This document shows, one piece after another, positions 23,501-37,000 of a stretch of DNA of 64,000 bases (position 1 is its first letter; every line of letters begins with the position of its first letter). A program made the translations under genes and the position numbers. The DNA is from Archilochus colubris (lineage: Eukaryota; Chordata; Aves; Apodiformes; Trochilidae). The stretch spans positions 15,156,609 through 15,220,608 of the forward strand of contig CM041084.1 of assembly GCA_023079485.1 (NCBI GenBank), read 5' to 3'. A model generated the notes under the pieces. It made no database searches, was not told where the DNA came from, and saw only the letters and a list, made by a program, of their open reading frames with translations.

Positions 23501-25098
23501 ACAGACTTCATTCAGATTTACCCCAGGAAGTGAGAAACTGCAAGGAGTTCAGGTACAGCTTTCACCGCAGCTCATTTCAGGACCACCAGACTGAAAAAGT
23601 AATCAGGTTTCTCACTGCGTGAATTGCTTGAAAGTAGGCCAGCAGCATGGGTACAAACAGCCACCTCCATGGCTCCCAGGCAGCAGACAGGTACTTGTCA
23701 AACACCAGAACCAAGTGAACTAGATTAAAGCAAGATACAGATATACTCACTATTCAATTATTTAGCACTCTTGGATCAGCTACAGTAAAATTTATGGCAA
23801 TTCAGACAGATGGCTTCAAAAGTAATGATTTACTCTCCTCAAAATAGCCATATAGCAAAAAAACCCAGCTTCTGCTGCTGCCTCTCCTGCGATTCAGACT
23901 AGTTCTCCCTTTATACCTCTCCCAAGGTTTCCCAGTTTCAAGATGCTAGATTCAGAAAGCATCCCATCCTCCTCCCCAGCAGAGTCTACAAGGAAAGCCA
24001 TGAGATGGCCCTGTGGTGGGAGCCAGCAGGCAGAGGACAGCAGCCTGGGTCACCTCCCCCCTAGAGCTGCTGCGAGCCCCCTCCAAGGGGCCACTCAGAG
24101 CAGCGTTTTCCCGACAGCTCAATACAGACGGTGCATTTCTGTCCTTCATTCCCCCCATGTCTGGCACTGGACAGTAAAATACCAAGACAGATCAGATGTT
24201 ATTTGTACCCTGATATTTCTAAAATCGGCATCCAATCATGTAAGGACTTTGCTGCCTTGAATGAAGCATCCCCAGCGAGCACGGTGCGGGCAGACACTGC
24301 CTCTGATCAGCAGGGACGGGCATGGAGAACATAGGCCTATGAGAGGGCACTGGAGAGAAACCAGGATCCTGACCATTGCCCTAGAAACATTTAGGTCTTG
24401 CATTTTGTGACCTCCACAGGAAAACACCACAACTCTGTGAGGCTTAAAGACCTACCTATTATTATCTGATGCAACAATACATTTACCAAGTAATCCTCAC
24501 AGTTAAAAACATCGCTTAACACATAGGGAGTAAAACTAAACCATGATTAACCCCCTACAGAAACTGAACTACCACTATTCCTGCAATACTATGCAATGTA
24601 CTATTCCTGCAATGATCCTGGAGTTCATGCTATTATAAGTAAAACTGATAGCATATAGGGCCAACTCATTCTTTAAATAGTGCATGTTAAAAAATGCATC
24701 TGGAAATCATGCTGACAGTTTGTAAGCACACCCATGATGATTCTGGGCTGAAGCTGTGCCCAGATGCACACACAGATTTTGGCTCAGAACTGCTGATTTT
24801 CTGCTCAAGTCTATTCTTATCCAATAAAATGTGCTTCACTAATAGAAAGAAATGGGGCACACATATTCAAAAAAAGGGCCAGTCAGACACAATTATACAC
24901 AAGTAGTCCTAAAATAAGCTAACTCACTTTGTGTCCAATTCGCTTGGATCAGCAGCACATTAAGCTCTTACAAGTATCTAATATCAATAATAAATGTAGA
25001 ACAGTCCTGAAACAGGGGGTGGTCACACTTCACAGACATCCAGGCTGGGACAAAAGAAAACTTACCAGGGCTTGCACTATTTCCTAAGGGAAATCAGC

Positions 25099-25118
25099 CC
25101 ATCCATCCATCCATCCAT
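25099..25118 (+). repeat. (CCAT)n microsatellite
   Basis: About five tandem copies of CCAT. Confidence 0.93.
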
Positions 25119-25351
25119 TCATTTTTAGTCTTTCAGAATACACACTGACTTAAAAGTACCAAGGGGGAACACTGTGTGTCCTCTTGGTTAAAAAGGAGAA
25201 TCTAAACAAATGCAGAAATGTCTAGAAAAAAACCCACCATGATGACCTCACAGCTTATTTAACACCAGACAGCTAAACTGTGTAACTGCATGCTTGCAAA
25301 TGCTTTCAAACTTTTGCAGTTTTAATTTTAAAAAGTAAAGGAACAGCTGAC

Positions 25352-25367
25352 TTTTTTTTTTTTTTTT
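25352..25367 (+). repeat. T16 homopolymer
   Basis: An uninterrupted T run within non-coding DNA. Confidence 0.92.
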
Positions 25368-28300
25368 CCATTTTAATACTTATTTTCTATCTTTGCTCAC
25401 TGACATTAAGAATTCCAAAAAACAGGCTTCAGTTTTGGGAACAGTTTAGAAACACAGCAGTATCTCTTTCACTAAAAAAGATTTCTCTTTCACTGCTAAA
25501 GATAGAAAGATAGAAAAAGATAGTATTTTTTATCTGTATTCTAAAAGCAATCTTAAAAGCTATCTTAAAAGCAAAAGGACACCTCAGTGGTATAAAGTCA
25601 CCCTCACAAAAAAACATGGCTTTTTCATTGCTCAGGACAAAACATAGTTAGTGTACTCAGATACAGCTGACTGTTGCGGAGCTATGAAGTTCTCACTGAA
25701 TTCTTCAAGAATAGGGTAGAAAAGTAAATTCCACAAAATCTATCCATGTCAAAGGTGATGCTGAAAGAATAATGGCTCACACAAAACCTCCACTTTAAAT
25801 CAAAACTGAAGAATTTTTTCACAGGTCCCAAAACAGAGCACTTCCTCTGGTGTGCTAATAAGAGGCAACTGTCACCCCAGCCCTCAGTCACACAAGAGGA
25901 AGAAGATCTGTCATGTAATCAGCAGGTACATGCTGCAGGCACACACTGACTGAGGCTTGAACAATGTGTTCTTGCCCAGTGTTCTTGCCCTGGTGTATGA
26001 ATGGTGAGTTCAAGCTCAAAACCAAAACATCAGGGCTTTATTCACTGTTCAGCAAAATGCAGTGAGCAGAGTAAACAGCCTATGAGTGAAAGAACAAGGA
26101 CAGCTGCTTGGGGAGCTGAGAGGTTTGTTATAGTCCAGCCTCCCTGAGCCACACCACCACTTCCACTGTCACATGAGAGGAGCTCAGCTGTACTTTCCCC
26201 AAAATTCATGTATCATCCAAAGATGAGAACTGCTATTCCCTGCTCTACTCCTTTTCATCTCCTAACTCTCATCCTTGCCAGTCCCTCTCTTATGATTTCT
26301 GCTGCCTTCTGCATACCTCCACCTTCCTCCTGTACCCCATCCTATGGCTAATCCCCTTGCACTTTTACTCTTCAGTGCTTCCAGATCTACTTCCACTTCT
26401 CCCAAGGCTCTCCTCAGGCTCCCACTTCAGACACTCCCATTAACAGCCCAATCTCAGCTCCATGGCTTTCTCTACCCACCGCACTCCAGCCCCTCCTCAA
26501 ACTAGGCCATCTTCTTGAGCATGGTTTTCTTTTCCTTCTCAGAGACTCCTCAATACAGCATAAAAACACTTTCTACAGCAGGAAGCCTCTAGGAGCCATT
26601 GGGGAACTTTATTTCTGCACATTAACTATTACGTTCTCTATGAACCATCCACACAAAGAATTTTGAAATTCAAGAAGGATGCTCATTTTTCTCTTTGCCT
26701 TTCTACACCTGGCCTAAGTGCTAATGGAAAAAAAATAATAAAGCAGTAGAGCCAGGCAACCCAGCAGCTTCTCTAAATAAATGAATTAACAACTTGTATT
26801 GAATTTCAGCATACACATCTCCTTCGACTTAAAAATCAAATTCTCAAATAGTCAAATAAACAGAAAAAGGCTCAAAGCTACAGTTCGAGACATTTAGACT
26901 GCCTTGTAAGTATGCTCTTTGCCAATGGCTTTAACTCAAACTACAGCAGTATTTTAAACTCCCATGGAAAATATGCCTGCATTAAAACTCAGCACAAGAA
27001 AATTAAACATCCTGACAGCATGAGGCCATGCATGAGATCACTGTGAAAAGCTGCAGCATTTTCTTCAGCTCTTCATTTTCGTTTCCTGAGAAGTCTGAAA
27101 CCATAATCAGCAGCTTATACCCAAAGTCTAGGTGTGAAGACAGCACAGAGTGGAGTAAGTCCAAAAGTTGCATTAGCTTACAATATGCAGTAAAATAACA
27201 AAATCCTACCCAAGGACAGCCAAAGCACTAAAATATTATTTAATAAACCTGAAGAAAACTAGAGGATTGCTCCTAGAGAGAGCACTATGTAAGGATTTCA
27301 CTTGGAAAGCATAATTTCAATTTTATAGTAAAATTCTCACTTTCTTCCCTCAAAACTGTGCATGTGTGTGAAACTATTTCATTACACAGTTTGCATATGG
27401 AACTTCTCAACTAGTCGCTTTTTTGGAACTTTTTGTTTGCCAAAATTATCTGTATTTCTTGCAAGTCATTTTAAGGAACAATGTGAGAGCATCTAATTTA
27501 TGGTATTTCAAGAGTCTGAGGGTGTGTAAAAAACATAGGCATATAAACTGGAGTTCCTAAAGGGTTTGCAGGAAAAAACAGGTTTTTAAGTTTTATTTCT
27601 TTTCATCTATTGACCACAGGAAATTTTTCCATTACAATAAACTCAGAACTCTTCAAAAGAGTTTTATTCACTTACCCTATGTTTTTGTCCTGTAATTGGG
27701 AAGCAAAGCAAAGAAGGCAGGAAGCTTAGTAAGTAACCTTGAAAAATTACTTCCAAACATAGAAAGGCAGGGAATAGAACAGAAAAAAATTTAAGGATGC
27801 TGAGATGAATCAGCACCTGGAATGCCAGAAATCTACATCAGTATTGACCACTGCCTTGTTTATTTAAAAATTCAAGCAGTTATTTCTCTGTGTTAGTGAT
27901 AAACTCTTAGTTGTGGTGCTTTTTTTTTCTAATGGGTAAAGCATGCCATTAGGTTCCACATGAGGGGGTTCCACATTCACTACTTTGGGATAAATAAACA
28001 CATTTTAAAATAATGTAACAACATTTATCCTCCAAAAAAATGAAACTACATTTTATTTCTATTTCCTTATCTAAAGGCTTAACTGCTCTTCTTCATAGAC
28101 ATATGTTTTCTTAACAATTTAAGATGGGGGAAAAAAGCCACAAGTATAGGCTCCCTACAGGATACTTCAGTTTTCAAGCTGAGAGGCTGCAGCAGGACTT
28201 TGACTTCCTTTCAGTTACTAAGAGATAGGGTTTGGATAATAAGAACAACACAACAGATTTTGGGTCCCATTATAGTTATACCCATTTCCATCTACTGGAA

Positions 28301-31028
28301 TTGCTATAAATACCTTTTTTCCCCTCCTCCCTATTTTTAACCCCATCATTTATCCCAGTTTATTCTCTTTCTCAGCACTGGTAATATTAATGCATCAGAA
28401 TGAGGTCCTATAAAGACTCTCATTCCATCTTTATAAAGTATGCTGACTACCTCTGCCATAAATAACTGCTCCTAATACAGTGCACAGCCAATACACAAAC
28501 AAAGCCTGTACCTGTTACAACAGGGTCACAACACTCCATTAAGCTCCAGTGAGGTTACAGTTTTTTCTGTAACTTGTACCATGCCAAAAACTACTTGAAT
28601 GCCTGGTGCTGCTGCTTCTTTTTGTTCAAATATTAATTCAATATATGAGTTCTAACTTCCAATATTAGCTTCTCTTTGAACTTGCTACACAAAGGCCATA
28701 CTCAAGCCATCTAATGACTCAACACCAGTCTTGGTGTCCATCTTAGGCCTTCAGGAAATCTCAGACTCAGAGGACAGGTTACTAAAGCAGTGGAACTACT
28801 ATTGAAGTGAAGTGGTAGTGGTAGAGGGCATTCACAAGTAATTACAGTAATGTCTTGAAAAATCTGAGCACAAACCACAAAAACCTTGGCTCCAGTACTA
28901 GCCATATGACCAAAGACTTATGTTACCATGTGAAAGGGATATTTTAACATACCTTAATCTTTGAAAGTTTCTGTAAAACTGCCTTCAAGGAAACTAAGGC
29001 ACAGGTATGCCATAACCTACAACATCAAGGATCATAGAAGATGCTGCAGTCTCTCCTTCAATATATCCTACTTGCTGTTAAACTGCACTCAGTACAGTGC
29101 TCTCATCTTTTACAGCTTTGTTGGTTCAGCAGGTTGGAGGAAGGTGGCTGCTGGCAAAGACAGACAAATGTCAGCACAGCTACACCCTTTCCCTGGCAAG
29201 TAATTTATCTAAATTAGATTAAGCTTGTCTGACCTCCTCTACCTACCCAGAGCTTGGGTCAAATGCAAGGGTTACCAATCCAGCCCCTTCAGGACTAACA
29301 GGACACAGCTGAGTAAACAGCTCTGCCCTCTCTCACAGCCTGCAGCAGGACTCAGAGAGAAAGAACAGGCTGGGTCCTGTGACTCCTGACACCACTCAAA
29401 ATGCATCAGTTGTTTTCAGCATTATGACTGATACCAGTCAGCTTTGCAGGATAAAGCCAGATACCATAACTTTAAAGGCAATTGTTAATATATAGAGAGG
29501 CTAATTTAGCAGAGCTTTTTATAGACCATTATAAAGAACCAAGTCATTAGACAAGCAAGGTAGAAGATGACTTCTAATTTAATGTGTTTAATCCAGTGTT
29601 GTTTTAACTGCAATATTGATCACTTCAGGATAAAGCACTACAGAAAAATAATGAAAAGCTTTAGAAAAATAGGTCCTCTGCTCTCCATAATGTACAGTCC
29701 AACATATGTTGATAGTGCATCATCAGATGCCTATTAGGAACCACGCTGGTAAAGTATCTTATTCAAATCTGAAAAACAGCACATAGCCAGCTCTGTTAGC
29801 AACACAAGTAAAGCAGCTGTCATCCTGCAAAGCCTTGAAATTGTTTTATTAATATTTCAACTCTGAATTCTGTTTCTGCTTGAGGAAAATAATAGATGGG
29901 GGAAAAAACCAACCAACATTAGCATTCAGAGCTGCTTCTTAGAGTATATTTAATCTGATTTTGGAAGCAAATACTTTGTGCTTTAGAAAAAAAAAAACAC
30001 AAAACTTTAGAGAGGTATTTTCCTTTCTGCCACTAAATTTACAACTATGAACCGACTACTAGGTATCTTCTTAAGTTATCAGTGTAGGGTAAGGATGGAA
30101 ACCAGTTGACAAAGAATGTTTGAAACTAGATTTGCCTGGTAAAGTTCCTTTAGGTAAGATAGATATGTCTACAAATGACTGATTGTGCAATCTTGATTCT
30201 CAAAAATGCTACAAAAATAAAACCTTCCAGAGAAAAGACAATTAAAATTTCCTAGATACCAAGAACAGCCATGGGATTACAAGAGGCTTTTTAGTCTTCC
30301 CCTCTATAACAGGCTGCAAACTCCTGATCTCTTTCTGCAGTTATCTTCTCACACTCCTCCCAGGAATATCATACCAGCAAGCTCTTCTTTCACAGGTCAA
30401 TTTATGTCTGATTAAACTGCATAATTTTTCAAAATTTCTGTTTAACCCTGAAGTCTGCTGCTTCTATTTCAGACCTGATGAAGTGCTGGTGTGCCTGCAA
30501 GACTAATTTTTTCCCTTCATACCAGCTGGTTTAATAAATTACTCTTCCTAACAACCTCATATTAGCTATGCCCTTAGATCATATACAGCAAAACACCATT
30601 ATGTCACTTCAAACTTGTATTAAAACATGATAAAGAGTACTTGTGGTTTAAGAAATAATAAAAAAAAAGTCACCTATACTACCTTGCATTATAAAGGCAA
30701 CCATTCATCTTCTCCACTCATCACATAGATGGGTGTTTATATTCAAGGAAAGGCTCACCTTCCAGGAACACAAGCATTCTCTGTTTAAACTGCTTTTAAT
30801 TTAAATAATTTTTTTTTAAAAAACGTTATTTCAGTAAGTTTGAGGTAACTCCAGGGCTGATGGCTAGGCTGCTAAACTGTCTGGTACAGAGCATATAACA
30901 ACCAGTTTGCATGATTTAAATTTAAAGGCAACTTTAAACTTAATTTGAGAAAGGGAAGGATGAGATGGAGAAGGGATAGTTTGTTTGTTACAGATAAGTC
31001 AACTCTTTCCAATTCAGGGGTAACTGGT

Positions 31029-31030
<2 letters not shown>

Positions 31031-31060
<30 letters not shown>
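31031..31060 (+). repeat. T30 homopolymer
   Basis: Thirty uninterrupted T, the longest homopolymer in the window. In minus orientation it would be a poly(A) tail following the sequence to its right, but that sequence is not recognisable as a processed transcript and I could not see target-site duplications. Confidence 0.95.
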
Positions 31061-31061
<1 letters not shown>

Positions 31062-34000
31062 AGGTCTCTCAGTTGGAAGCTTAACTCCCCTTTCAGACTT
31101 GCCTTTATCTGGAAACAATGCAGGAGCAGGCAGGGCAGGGCTTTTTAATAAATGCTGCCTGGCTGCATGCAAACCAACAACTTGGCAAACTGAGTGGCAG
31201 CTCAGCAGAAGCAAAACAGCCATATGTTCCTCTGTGTCCGTACAAAAACACATATGTAGAACTGACAATTTGAAAAGCAAACAAGAAAAAAACCAAAACC
31301 CATTGTAATTGCTTGTTAATCATTAAAGGAAAGAAAAGAATCCTGGTCTCTGCCTATGCAGAGATCAAAGCTCCATATAAATCCTGAAACACTTGAAGCT
31401 CACACAGCCATACCCCTTAGGTCACTTACTGCCGGTATCACAGTGCTATCTTCAGGACTGCACTGTATTTGCTCTTGAGAGCAAGGACTGGCTGCAGATA
31501 AAGAGGGCACAGTCATTAAAAAAAAACCACAGGCAGCACCAGTTGTAAATGAGAGGGGCAGAGGGAGCTAACTGAAGAGCTGACAAATGACTGGACATAA
31601 AGCTTCAAATTTGGCACCATCAATGTACCAAACCACAGGAATAAGATGCAGCTCACACACTGGTGTTAGTGCTCATGTGTGCACTGCAATACCTGGAAGA
31701 TGGCTTCTTGAGATCACATTCCCCTTCTTCCCACAGACAGGGAGAAGAAACTATTTTTACACAGCCACTGACCAGCCCACTTAGACAAAAATAAATGGAA
31801 CTAAAACTTGAGGCCAGCCATCTTCCTGATACTCCTGTCTCCCAAGAGTCTCAGGAACATTAGCAGCAGAAGAGATCAAGTGAGGAGACCTCAGGAATGA
31901 AGTTGTAAACTGATCTCTGCTTTCTCTCACACCAAGAAATGCTCCCACCTAGGAAGGTCTCTGTATCATCTGTGATTTTTCTTTTGGAAAAAAAAGACTG
32001 GATCAAGTTCTACTGAGGTTTTCTTATCCATTTTCTTCATCTCAGATACTGCCAAGGTCAGGAACCACACAAAAAGGCATTTAAGAAAAACAGAAAGTGG
32101 AGATACCTATTTAAAGGTACTTTCATCTTCCTCAGAAAGAGAACTTGTGCTCCAGAAGTTAAAGTTCACATTGTATTCACATTCTGCACAATCTTTAGCT
32201 TGGATTATCCCCTGTGCTCCTCCTGGAGCACAGGCTTAGTGCTGTTGTGCTGAGGAAAAACATATGTTATAGTGAAGATGCTGAGCACTGGTGCTGGGTA
32301 GACCATCACCACCAAGCCAGTCTGTCACTTCCATCCTTTCTAGAGCATGTAATTGACAGAAACACCTGACTTCAATGACAGGAACCTTTTGCATCAGTTC
32401 TTTCACAGATGGTTGATTTGATCATATCAGACCCTAGGCTGATGTATACTGCTCAGCTTGGGAGGGAACTCAAGTATCTTGAACCAGATAAACTCTGCCT
32501 CTGCATGAAAATGCAGACTACCCATCTGGAAAGTCTGAACAATTTAGACAAGAAAACCAAGCAGACCAGCAACATAACAATGAGGAGACTATGGAAGAAA
32601 GAATGGGAAATACCTACTAAAAAAATAATTTGCCAATGAAAAGGCTGGACTTCAAACAAAAAAATCTTTTTTTCCTAGAGGACAGACTTGTGATGAAGTT
32701 TTGGCATCCCTTCAGTTCTTCCTCCATGACAAGTAGCCTTGCTGTCTCCTGCAAGGATGCAATCAACACCAGTTTGCCTGCCTTCAGGTTTCCTTCAAAA
32801 AGCTCTTGTCTTGAACACTGTTTGCCATCATGAAAGACATCCTCTAAAGATGTATTTTTATTTTTCCTGTTCAATCTCATGTAGAGAGGCCACACAGTTA
32901 CAGCATCTTTGGTAAACTTAAGGTGGGAAGAGGTGGGTGGGAGAAAGACAGTTTCTGTGGCACAGGTCACTTTGTAGTAAAAGGACTCAAGGTTGAGCAA
33001 TAAGTGTGGAAGAAATCATGCTTGCTTTATCATGCAAACTGCAAGATTAGATAAATAATAAATATGCTTTTCTCCTAGAGGACTCCAAAGGCCTCTGTCA
33101 AAAAAGCCGCCTGTGTTTTACACCTAAAAGCAGACACTGCCTCTTTAGTCTGCCAAGGGCTGGTGACATTTCACTAGTGATTTCCTGTTTCACACCTCTA
33201 GATGGTGCTCATTCTTGGGAGCATTACTTCTGATAAGGTGTATTTCAAAATTTAAGACTTTTTGCATTTTTAAAGCCACATAGCATCATTATTAGACTTA
33301 CTGACTGCTGAAGAGTTGCTACTAAGAAAGATTTTAATTTCAAAAAAGTTGGAAAGATTTTTTAAGTCATCCCAAACCTTCAGAAACCTATTTAGCATGT
33401 TTTGAGATCTGCAGTTCATTTCAGTATTTTTTGGGGGGATTTAAGAACTGCTTCATCTTATAGTGTTTACTGTACCTTGATCTGCCAAAATAAAGGTGGT
33501 GATCAGCTGTTGCAACTCCTTGACCAAAATAATTGTCTAGTTTGATTTGGTTTAGATTTTAACTTCACATCTAAAAATATCCAAGAATTATTTTGTTCCT
33601 AATCCTCCCATGGGTTGCACTGTTAAAAGGTTCCTTTAATATAGACTTTGATTCAAGAACACAGTAACGTGCTCTTTGTTTTCATTCTATTTAAGAAAAG
33701 AAGTATGCATTCTTTGAAGTGGAACAGTAACAATGATTTCTGTAAGATTCTAAAATTTAGGACTTTATCTACCCTGATTCCAGGGTAACTAGAATCCCTT
33801 TCACTGGTTTTGCCAACCATACAACTACACATGAGGTTTGGCATTTCTTCTGATGTTACAATCAATACTGTGGAAAAAAGTGCAATAGGAAAAGTAAGAG
33901 TACACTGGCCACCAACAAAAGGTAAGAGACTTTTCAGTTTATTTCTGGTAAGTGGGACTAGAACTATGACCTCTGTAGCACTTTTTGATCCTTCAATAAT

Positions 34001-37000
34001 TCTGTAAGCACTATACAATACTACTACCCTACAAAAGAAAAATCTGATAATTTTTCATAACTCTTTTGAGAAGAATAAAGCCTTTTAAAACAAAGCAACA
34101 ATCCTTAACACTGATTGCTACCTTGAGTAGAACATTAAGTCTAATGAACACTACAGATTTTATTTAACAACTCGCAGTTTTCAGGAGAGCCACCACATGC
34201 TTCCTAGCCCAGCAGAACACTTGATGGCAAGCAAACAAGCAAGCCAGAAATTGTGACAGATTCAGTAACAAAAATAAGCACAAAAGAAATGATCAACAAC
34301 TCAATTACATTAAGCTGACTTATTTCTACAGTAGCTGGATGTAAATACTTCCCTTTCTCTACACTGATAGACTTTCAGTTCAGGGAATTTAGTAACAGAT
34401 TTAGAGCTGTGGCTCCCTGTTTTAGTGTGTAAAACTATTGTGAGAGCATGCTCAGCCTAGTTAGTCAAGAATTTTACCATCTCTATAATTAACTCTGGAG
34501 TCTGACATCATCACCCCCTCAGGGTTCTCTTAAAATTTTAATGGCCTGGATTATGAATATTCATTTGCCAGTATTACACTTTCAGGGACTTAGAAAAAGC
34601 CAATGGTATGTCAGTTCCCAAAGCAGTTCCATTATTCCTGATGCTTCTTTAGCATATTTATTACAAGCTGATTTTATGCTGTCAGAGTGTGCATCAAGCC
34701 TGCAGTTGGTCCAGCCATCTAGGTCATTTCATAGAGATTAACAGACACAACACACACCCAAGTGCAACTGCTACTATTAATCCCTCCACTGGACACGATG
34801 CTTCTGGCCTCATTGGTTCTAAGCTATAAAACCTATTTTTTCACTTATATCCTGTGTCTTTCCTCCTATATGCCACTGCAACTACAAGCCAAGCACGGGA
34901 CAACCAGCCCTTCAAAGGCTGTTCCTATGAGAAAACAGTTGCCCAAACTACAAGGGATTCATTCATGGGATGTACACAGACAACTATTTCATGCAGTCAA
35001 ATTGCTTCAGCAAGTGCCACGAGTCAGATGAAACTGGAACACTGCAACAGCTAAATAAAGTTTGTGACACATTATTCCATTACCAAGAGGCATAAACAGT
35101 TCTTCCATACCAAAATGCACAGTTTGTTTAACAGTTGTTTGGGTTGTTTTTTTCAGAACTGTGACAGTGCTGCAATTTGCTGTATTTCACAGGTGTGTGA
35201 CCCAACCATCCCCAGATGTAAAGCATCAAAAAGGAAAGCTCATAAAAGTTCATAGTGCAGGCAGATGGGAAACTCTTATGAACGTGAATCAGGCAACAAA
35301 TGTTTAGAGCACAGTTTGAAAGTCATGTGGAATTTAAAGATACATTAAATGTATTAAGTCAGGTGTATTTTTATTCAATTATTTGTAGTAGCTTTCTCCT
35401 ACTATTCTTGCAAACCGGAAAGCAAAACTGGAAAGCCAAAGAGTCATTTCTCTGTTCCTTGGCTATGCTTCTCCTTTGTTAGCAGATCAAGAACACTCAG
35501 GACTGCTTGTCATTTCCTAACAAAATGAATTTAAATAAATCTTTCCGAAGGCATCATCAAAACTTACATTAGAACAATTGATGAATTATGTAGTTTTCCC
35601 CTTACCATCACCACTTCAGAACTAACATGGGAAGATGTTTAATCATAAACAAGAGTTCAAATTTTCTTCTTTCAGTTTCTGCTCCAAATATTTGCACAGC
35701 AATGAAAAAATTTGGAAGAGTCATTTCCAGAACTACCATTTGGCAATGCAATATTTAAAAGTGTCTCCAAATGGAACCTGTAGACTACTCAAAGTTAGCA
35801 GGAGAACAGGGGAACAGAAGATCAGATAGAGAATAACTTCAGTAATAAAAAGCCTTGCAAGCACAGGGACAGGAAATTAGAGACCAGCAACGCAGACAGT
35901 GTAGAAGAAAGGTCAGAAGTCCTGAAGGGTGTAATCATGATCCTGTTTTAAAAAGGGAAAGGCTAAAATTGTGGCTGATACAATGGCCTACTGGCCAGAA
36001 AGTTTAAAGTACCATAAATAAAATGGCTTTACAGAACATCATCACTTGCAATTTTTCACTTCCTCTGACTCCCGGGTCACAGCTTTTGCCAGAGACTGGT
36101 GTTTGGGAATAGAATTATAAATTCAGACCAAAACCTGTGGAAAACTACACTACAGACAGTCCTGGACACTAGTAAGGATACAGCAAGCACAACATCACTG
36201 TGGTTGAATTACAGTATTTCTGGTTTTGCTTTTGTAGAGAAATGAGGCTATTTGGCCTTGTTTTTTCTTTCCCAACCTTCCTTGGGGAAGAAATAATTTA
36301 TGCTATGTCTTCAGAACACAAAGACCTATTGTCAAAGCCGAAAGCTGCCTGTTTGCCCTAACAGGGATAGTTCCCTTGTGGTGGAGGGGGGAGGGGGATG
36401 TTTCACTCCCAAGAGATCTCCTTTGGAAGCAGAATGGCATTTTTTGTTGTTATGATTTTAAAAAACAGCAGAGGTTAAAATCACTTACTTGAAGAACTCC
36501 TAAGCTAAAAGCTTGATTTCTGCTTTTCTAAGAGCTCCAAAAGGAAGGGGAAAACCCACAAACCAAGTCTGCCCTGCAAAATTCTACTCCCATTATTTAT
36601 TTATTTATTGTTGGTTGCATGCTAAGTCTCTAGCCTGCAACAAAACAAGGTTTGGTTAGCTGTCAACCCTTAAAACTAAACAGCTACAACACTTGGCAGG
36701 TGGTTGTAGGAGGGACTTCTAGCTACATGGAAAAATATGGCTTGGCTGGGCAAAGCTCAATGCCCATATTTTTTTGGCAACCTACACTCTCATAGAATAT
36801 ACAGCCATGTTGGCCAGGGTCAGGTTCCTGAATTATGTAAATATTTCCAAGAGTTTAGAGCTTGTCTGCCTTATTTGACCACCCACAGGGAGTACAGCTT
36901 GATGGCCATGGGAACAATACCACTAACTACATTGTTTTTTACTGTACTCTACTAAACCCACTTAACTCCCAGTGAACTGAATAACAGACAGAATTACTCC

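Noticed and set aside
22997..23533. Overlapping ORFs of 78-127 codons on both strands in the CpG patch
   Set aside because: High GC lowers stop frequency; several frames are open at once, which argues against any being selected coding sequence.
24575..24620. Repeated ctattcctgcaat motif and other short duplicates (for example near 25980)
   Set aside because: Only two copies of about 12-13 bases; consistent with local slippage, not an array.
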